Of a stretch of DNA of 17,259 nt, positions 14,282-17,259 are shown in pieces; position 1 is the stretch's first letter, and each line of letters opens with the position of its first letter. The position numbers were made by a program, and so were the translations under genes. The notes below the pieces were generated by a model. That model was not told where the DNA came from. It saw only the letters and a list, made by a program, of their open reading frames with translations, and did no database searches. This DNA comes from Claveliimonas sp963592205. Its GTDB lineage: Bacteria > Bacillota > Clostridia > Lachnospirales > Lachnospiraceae. Location of the stretch: assembly GCA_963592205.1 (NCBI GenBank), contig CAVAVU010000127.1, positions 1 to 17,259 of the forward strand, read 5' to 3'.

Positions 14282-15214
14282 ATGCAATATATAAAAGGCT
14301 TGAAAGATTACCGCGATGCAAGTAAGACAGCCGTTACACTGGGAAAGTTTGACGGAGTGCATCGCGGTCATGAAAAACTTGTTGAGAAAGTAATAGAATA
14401 TGCAGAAACCGTAGGTGTGAAAAGTGTCGTATGCGCATTTGATATGCTGGCATTTTCAAAGAAGCATGCAGATGAACGATGCATTCTGATGACCAAAGAA
14501 GAACGGGAAGACAGACTGCAGGGACGTGTGGATTATCTGGTGGACTGTCCGTTTACCAGAGAGTTCAGTCAGGTGAAGGCAGAGGATTTTATCCGGGATG
14601 TACTGGTGGAGACATTTCATGCATCTTATGTGGTAGTTGGAACGGATTTTACATTTGGCTATAAGAAACGTGGCGATATTCATATGTTGAAAGAGTACGA
14701 AAAGGTATATGGATACCGGTTGGTTGTGATTGAGAAAGAACGGTATCATGACCGCGAGATTAGCAGTACCTATGTGCGGGAAGTGTTAAATGAAGGCAAT
14801 ATTCCGCTGGCAAATACGCTGCTTGGATATCCGTACCGGGTAATGGGGTGTGTGGAACATGGCAAACAGCTTGGAAGAACACTGGGATTCCCGACTCTGA
14901 ATGTGGCTCCGGATCCTAATAAACTGATGCCGCCAAATGGTGTCTATGCCGTGAAAGTAAAGATGGACGGTGAAGTCTACGGAGGAATCGCCAATGTAGG
15001 AGTGAAGCCGACTGTGACAAATGAGAACCGGATGCTGGTAGAGACATTTCTGTATGGGTATTCCGGCAATGCCTATGGCAAAGAAGTTGAGGTTGACTTC
15101 TGTGAGTTCCACAGACCGGAACAAAAGTTTGCGTGCGTTGACGAGTTAAAGGCATGTGTGGACAGAGATATTTTATACGGAAAAGAGTATTTTGAACAAA
15201 AGACTAGGAGATAG
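14282..15214 (+). CDS. ribF: Bifunctional riboflavin kinase/FAD synthetase RibF
   Basis: RibF phosphorylates riboflavin to FMN and adenylylates FMN to FAD. The 310-residue protein has an N-terminal FMN adenylyltransferase domain with LGKFDGVHRGHEKL (20-33), VVGTDFTFGYKKRGD (118-132) and ISSTYVREVL (160-169). The C-terminal riboflavin kinase domain (about 185-308) has EHGKQLGRTLGFPTLNV (192-208), PNGVYAVKV and GGIANVGVKPTV (234-245). The FDPHP segment usual in Bacillus RibF is replaced by CAFDMLAFSKK (51-61). Whether this changes adenylyltransferase activity is not evident; similar divergence seems common in Lachnospiraceae, as far as I recall. AGAGGAGA just before the ATG fixes the start. It is the last gene of the long operon. 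No clear terminator follows, so transcription may continue into rbsK. Confidence 0.95.
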   Translation: MQYIKGLKDYRDASKTAVTLGKFDGVHRGHEKLVEKVIEYAETVGVKSVVCAFDMLAFSKKHADERCILMTKEEREDRLQGRVDYLVDCPFTREFSQVKAEDFIRDVLVETFHASYVVVGTDFTFGYKKRGDIHMLKEYEKVYGYRLVVIEKERYHDREISSTYVREVLNEGNIPLANTLLGYPYRVMGCVEHGKQLGRTLGFPTLNVAPDPNKLMPPNGVYAVKVKMDGEVYGGIANVGVKPTVTNENRMLVETFLYGYSGNAYGKEVEVDFCEFHRPEQKFACVDELKACVDRDILYGKEYFEQKTRR

Positions 15215-15241
15215 TCAGAAATTGTTGTATAATATACACAA
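15205..15241 (+). promoter_or_regulatory. Putative rbsK promoter with overlapping near-palindrome
   Basis: A perfect TATAAT lies at 15228-15233, just after the ribF stop; TAGGAG, 17 bases upstream, is a poor -35. An imperfect inverted repeat, TTGTATA-ATA-TACACAA (15225-15241, one mismatch), covers the -10 and could be a repressor site. A leaky or activated promoter would fit a regulated sugar gene. A further short hairpin with a two-base bulge (15263-15288) lies in the leader. Confidence 0.4.
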
Positions 15242-15314
15242 AGATGCCAGGGCGCATGAAGAGATGTGACAGCATTTGACCTGACATCAAATAAGTACAA
15301 TGGAGGATTCTAGT

Positions 15315-16223
15315 ATGAAAAAGATATTGGTAGTCGGCAGCCTGAATATGGATACAGTCATTGAGACTCCGAGAATTCCGGTTCCGGGCGAGACAATCAT
15401 GGGCGGCGGTATTAAGCATGTGCCAGGCGGTAAAGGAGCCAATCAGGTATATACGATCGGTAAGCTGGGCGGAGACGTCAGCATGATTGGTGCGGTAGGT
15501 GACGACAGCTTCGGTGATGCAATGCTGGAGAACCTGAAAAGTGTCAATGTTAATGTAGAAGGTATTGAACAGATTCCGGGCGGTACGACAGGACAGGCAT
15601 TTATTCCTGTAGATGCGAATGGTGAGAATTCAATCATCGTAATTGGTGGAACGAATAGTATGGTAGACGAAGCTCTGCTGAAAAAGTATGAGCATTTGAT
15701 GGATGAAGCGGATATCGTAGTAATGCAGCAGGAGATTCCGTTAGATACAGTTATAAAGGCAAAAGAGATGGCACTTGCCAAAGGCAAGATGATCATTGTG
15801 GATCCTGCTCCAGCAGCAGCGATGCCGGATGAATTCTGGAAAGATATCGATTACATTAAGCCAAATGAGACAGAACTTGGTATTCTGATCGGCAGAGATC
15901 TTCATACGAAGGAAGAATATAAAGAAGCAGCACAGGAGATGCTGAAAAAGGGTGTCAAGCATCTGCTTGTTACACTTGGAAGTAAGGGATGCCTGCTGAT
16001 GTCAGAAGAAGGAGAGGAATTTCTTCCGGCTAATAAGGTACAGGCGGTAGATACCACAGCGGCTGGTGACTGCTTCACAGGAGCTTTTGCAGTGGCAATC
16101 AGTCAGGGTAAATCCGAAAAAGAAGCGATTGCATTTGCACAGAAAGCATCTGCGATTGCAGTTACAAGACCGGGAGCACAGTCATCTGTGCCATCATTAG
16201 AAGAGGTGCTTGAAAGTTTATGA
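15315..16223 (+). CDS. rbsK: Ribokinase (PfkB family)
   Basis: Ribokinase phosphorylates D-ribose to ribose 5-phosphate. The protein is 302 residues, typical for the family. N-terminal VVGSLNMD (6-13) and VPGGKGANQ (36-44) form the sugar-binding PfkB signature. Further features are VMQQEIP with Glu140, KPNETE (182-187), and the second PfkB signature DTTAAGDCFTGAF (246-258), whose Asp252 is the catalytic base. Full-length conserved motifs favour ribokinase, but PfkB specificity is hard to read from sequence and another pentose or nucleoside is possible. The ATG at 15315 is chosen over one at 15300 because GGAGG (15302-15306) lies eight bases before it and would otherwise be inside the gene. 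The stop overlaps the start of the regulator gene by four bases, so both are probably co-translated. No ribose transporter or rbsD lies in the window. Confidence 0.9.
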   Translation: MKKILVVGSLNMDTVIETPRIPVPGETIMGGGIKHVPGGKGANQVYTIGKLGGDVSMIGAVGDDSFGDAMLENLKSVNVNVEGIEQIPGGTTGQAFIPVDANGENSIIVIGGTNSMVDEALLKKYEHLMDEADIVVMQQEIPLDTVIKAKEMALAKGKMIIVDPAPAAAMPDEFWKDIDYIKPNETELGILIGRDLHTKEEYKEAAQEMLKKGVKHLLVTLGSKGCLLMSEEGEEFLPANKVQAVDTTAAGDCFTGAFAVAISQGKSEKEAIAFAQKASAIAVTRPGAQSSVPSLEEVLESL

Positions 16224-17200
16224 TGCCAACCATTAAGGATGTGGCAGAAAAAGCCGGTGTCGGCATTGCGACGGTGTCCAGAGCAATGAACGGCACCGGC
16301 TATGTTTCTGCCCGTTCCAGAGAGAAAATTGAAGCGGCGATTCGGGAACTGAATTATATTCCGAATGAGCGCGCACGCAATCTGTCCAGAAAGCAAACTG
16401 GGATTATCGGAGTGTTGATTCCAGATTTTCAGACGCCTTTTTATGCGTCGTTTTTGCGGCAGGTTGAAATTGAATTATATAATTATGGCTATCGAACTAT
16501 GGTGTGCAATACGGTAAAACATAGTGACAGGGAAACAGCCTATGTGGAAATGCTGGATCGTAATATGCTGGATGGTTTGATTACCTGTGCATGGTCTGCT
16601 GAAGCGGAAGTGTATCGACATATGGATAAACCGATCGTCAGCATGGATCATAATCTGGGAGAAGGTATTCCACTGATCCATTCCGATCATAAGGCGGGTG
16701 GGAGAATTGTGGCAGAACATCTGTTAGAAAAAGGATGTACAAGAGTGCTGCAGCTTGGCGGCTATTTCCCAGTGCATACACCATCGAATGACAGATACCG
16801 GGAATTTCAACGGATTATGAATGAGGCTGGTGCGGAAGTGCGACAGCTTGATATTGAGTGGAATCGACTGGATTATGAATATTACGAGAAATATCTGTCA
16901 GAGCATCTGAGGGATATAGAATGGGCAGATGCTGTATTTGCTTCTGATATGGGAGCGATTGCATGTTATCGCTTTGTGACGGAACGTGGAATTCTGGTTC
17001 CGGATCAACTGAAGATCATGGCGTATGACGGGACAGATTTTACCCGTATGACGATGCCTGTGATGGCGGCGGTGCGGCAGGATGTTGCCAGACTTGCAGC
17101 GGCTTGTGCAGATACGATGATTCAGTTGATACAGCATAAAGAATCCATATGTATGCATCAGATCATCGATGTTGAATTTCAGAATGGTGGAACAATATAA
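16220..17200 (+). CDS. LacI-family transcriptional regulator, probable regulator of the ribokinase unit
   Basis: This is a DNA-binding sugar-responsive regulator of 326 residues. The N-terminal LacI helix-turn-helix is clear: TIKDVAEKAGVGIATVSRAM (4-23), followed by the hinge region NERARNLSRK (49-58). The rest is a periplasmic-binding-protein-like effector domain starting GIIGVLIPDFQTPFYA, with HSDHKAGGRIVAEHLL and the C-terminal AVRQDVARLAAACADTMIQL. Overlap ATGA with the rbsK stop suggests it controls that unit and may be an RbsR-type ribose regulator, but the effector is not readable from sequence. A second ATG at 16223 is equally possible. The gene ends directly at a strong terminator, whose stem begins in the stop codon. 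Confidence 0.9.
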   Translation: MMPTIKDVAEKAGVGIATVSRAMNGTGYVSARSREKIEAAIRELNYIPNERARNLSRKQTGIIGVLIPDFQTPFYASFLRQVEIELYNYGYRTMVCNTVKHSDRETAYVEMLDRNMLDGLITCAWSAEAEVYRHMDKPIVSMDHNLGEGIPLIHSDHKAGGRIVAEHLLEKGCTRVLQLGGYFPVHTPSNDRYREFQRIMNEAGAEVRQLDIEWNRLDYEYYEKYLSEHLRDIEWADAVFASDMGAIACYRFVTERGILVPDQLKIMAYDGTDFTRMTMPVMAAVRQDVARLAAACADTMIQLIQHKESICMHQIIDVEFQNGGTI

Positions 17201-17241
17201 CGTTTCTATATGTGCAATATGCACATGTGGAAACGTTTTTA
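17199..17241 (+). terminator. Strong Rho-independent terminator after the LacI-family gene
   Basis: Bases 17199-17216 and 17220-17237 form an 18-bp stem with a three-base ATA loop. Sixteen pairs are Watson-Crick and two are G-U. The stem runs into TTTTTA. The left arm begins in the last two bases of the TAA stop codon. It closes the rbsK-regulator unit. The outer part also reads CGTTTC...GAAACG, but the hairpin with T tract is sufficient explanation. Confidence 0.88.
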
Positions 17242-17259
17242 TAATGTCTAAATGTACTG

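Noticed and set aside
17227..17241. cre-like (CcpA) sequence TGGAAACGTTTTTA
   Set aside because: It misses two fixed positions of the cre consensus and is fully explained as the 3' arm and T tract of the terminator.
1..17259. Defence island, toxin-antitoxin, phage, IS or CRISPR content
   Set aside because: Every substantial gene is assigned to a conserved housekeeping, sporulation or sugar family on one strand; no transposase, integrase, direct-repeat array or att-like duplication was seen.

Overview
The window reads as a chromosomal housekeeping segment of a spore-forming Firmicute, most likely a Lachnospiraceae member (Clostridia). The evidence is two sporulation genes (gpr, spoIIP), the Gram-positive order rimP-nusA-rnpM-ylxQ-infB-rbfA-nrnA-truB-ribF, strong AGGAGG-type ribosome binding sites, moderate GC, and protein sequences that look like Lachnospiraceae forms from memory. 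The genus cannot be fixed. All fourteen or so genes lie on the + strand. I see no rRNA, tRNA, IS element, phage gene or CRISPR array, and no gene-free stretch longer than about 155 bases.

Region 1 (1-2341): gpr, the germination protease that degrades small acid-soluble spore proteins, then spoIIP, the forespore-engulfment peptidoglycan hydrolase. A sequence resembling a sigma-E promoter sits in the 80-base gap before spoIIP. Region 2 (2369-6625): a sigma-A promoter followed by two adjacent type IIA topoisomerase subunit genes, B then A. The catalytic cores look gyrase-like, but the A subunit has no canonical GyrA box, so the pair may act as topoisomerase IV or as a divergent gyrase.

Region 3 (6675-15214): a long transcription/translation operon. 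A strong extended -10 promoter is followed by a leader with a perfect 10-bp hairpin. Then come rimP (30S maturation), nusA (transcription elongation and termination), rnpM (ylxR), ylxQ (L7Ae-like), infB (IF2), rbfA (30S maturation), nrnA (nanoRNase/pAp phosphatase), truB (tRNA pseudouridine 55) and ribF (FAD synthesis). Short gaps or overlaps suggest one transcript with translational coupling. Four of its genes appear to start at TTG.

Region 4 (15215-17259): rbsK (ribokinase) overlapping a LacI-family regulator by four bases, closed by a strong intrinsic terminator. This is probably a small sugar-utilisation unit with a local regulator.

I looked for an undescribed system and did not find one; the gene content is conserved. 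The observations most worth following are regulatory or architectural: the missing GyrA box, the repeated Arg/Asp/Asn-rich linker in IF2, the operon leader hairpin, the cluster of TTG starts, and the sigma-E-like site before spoIIP.
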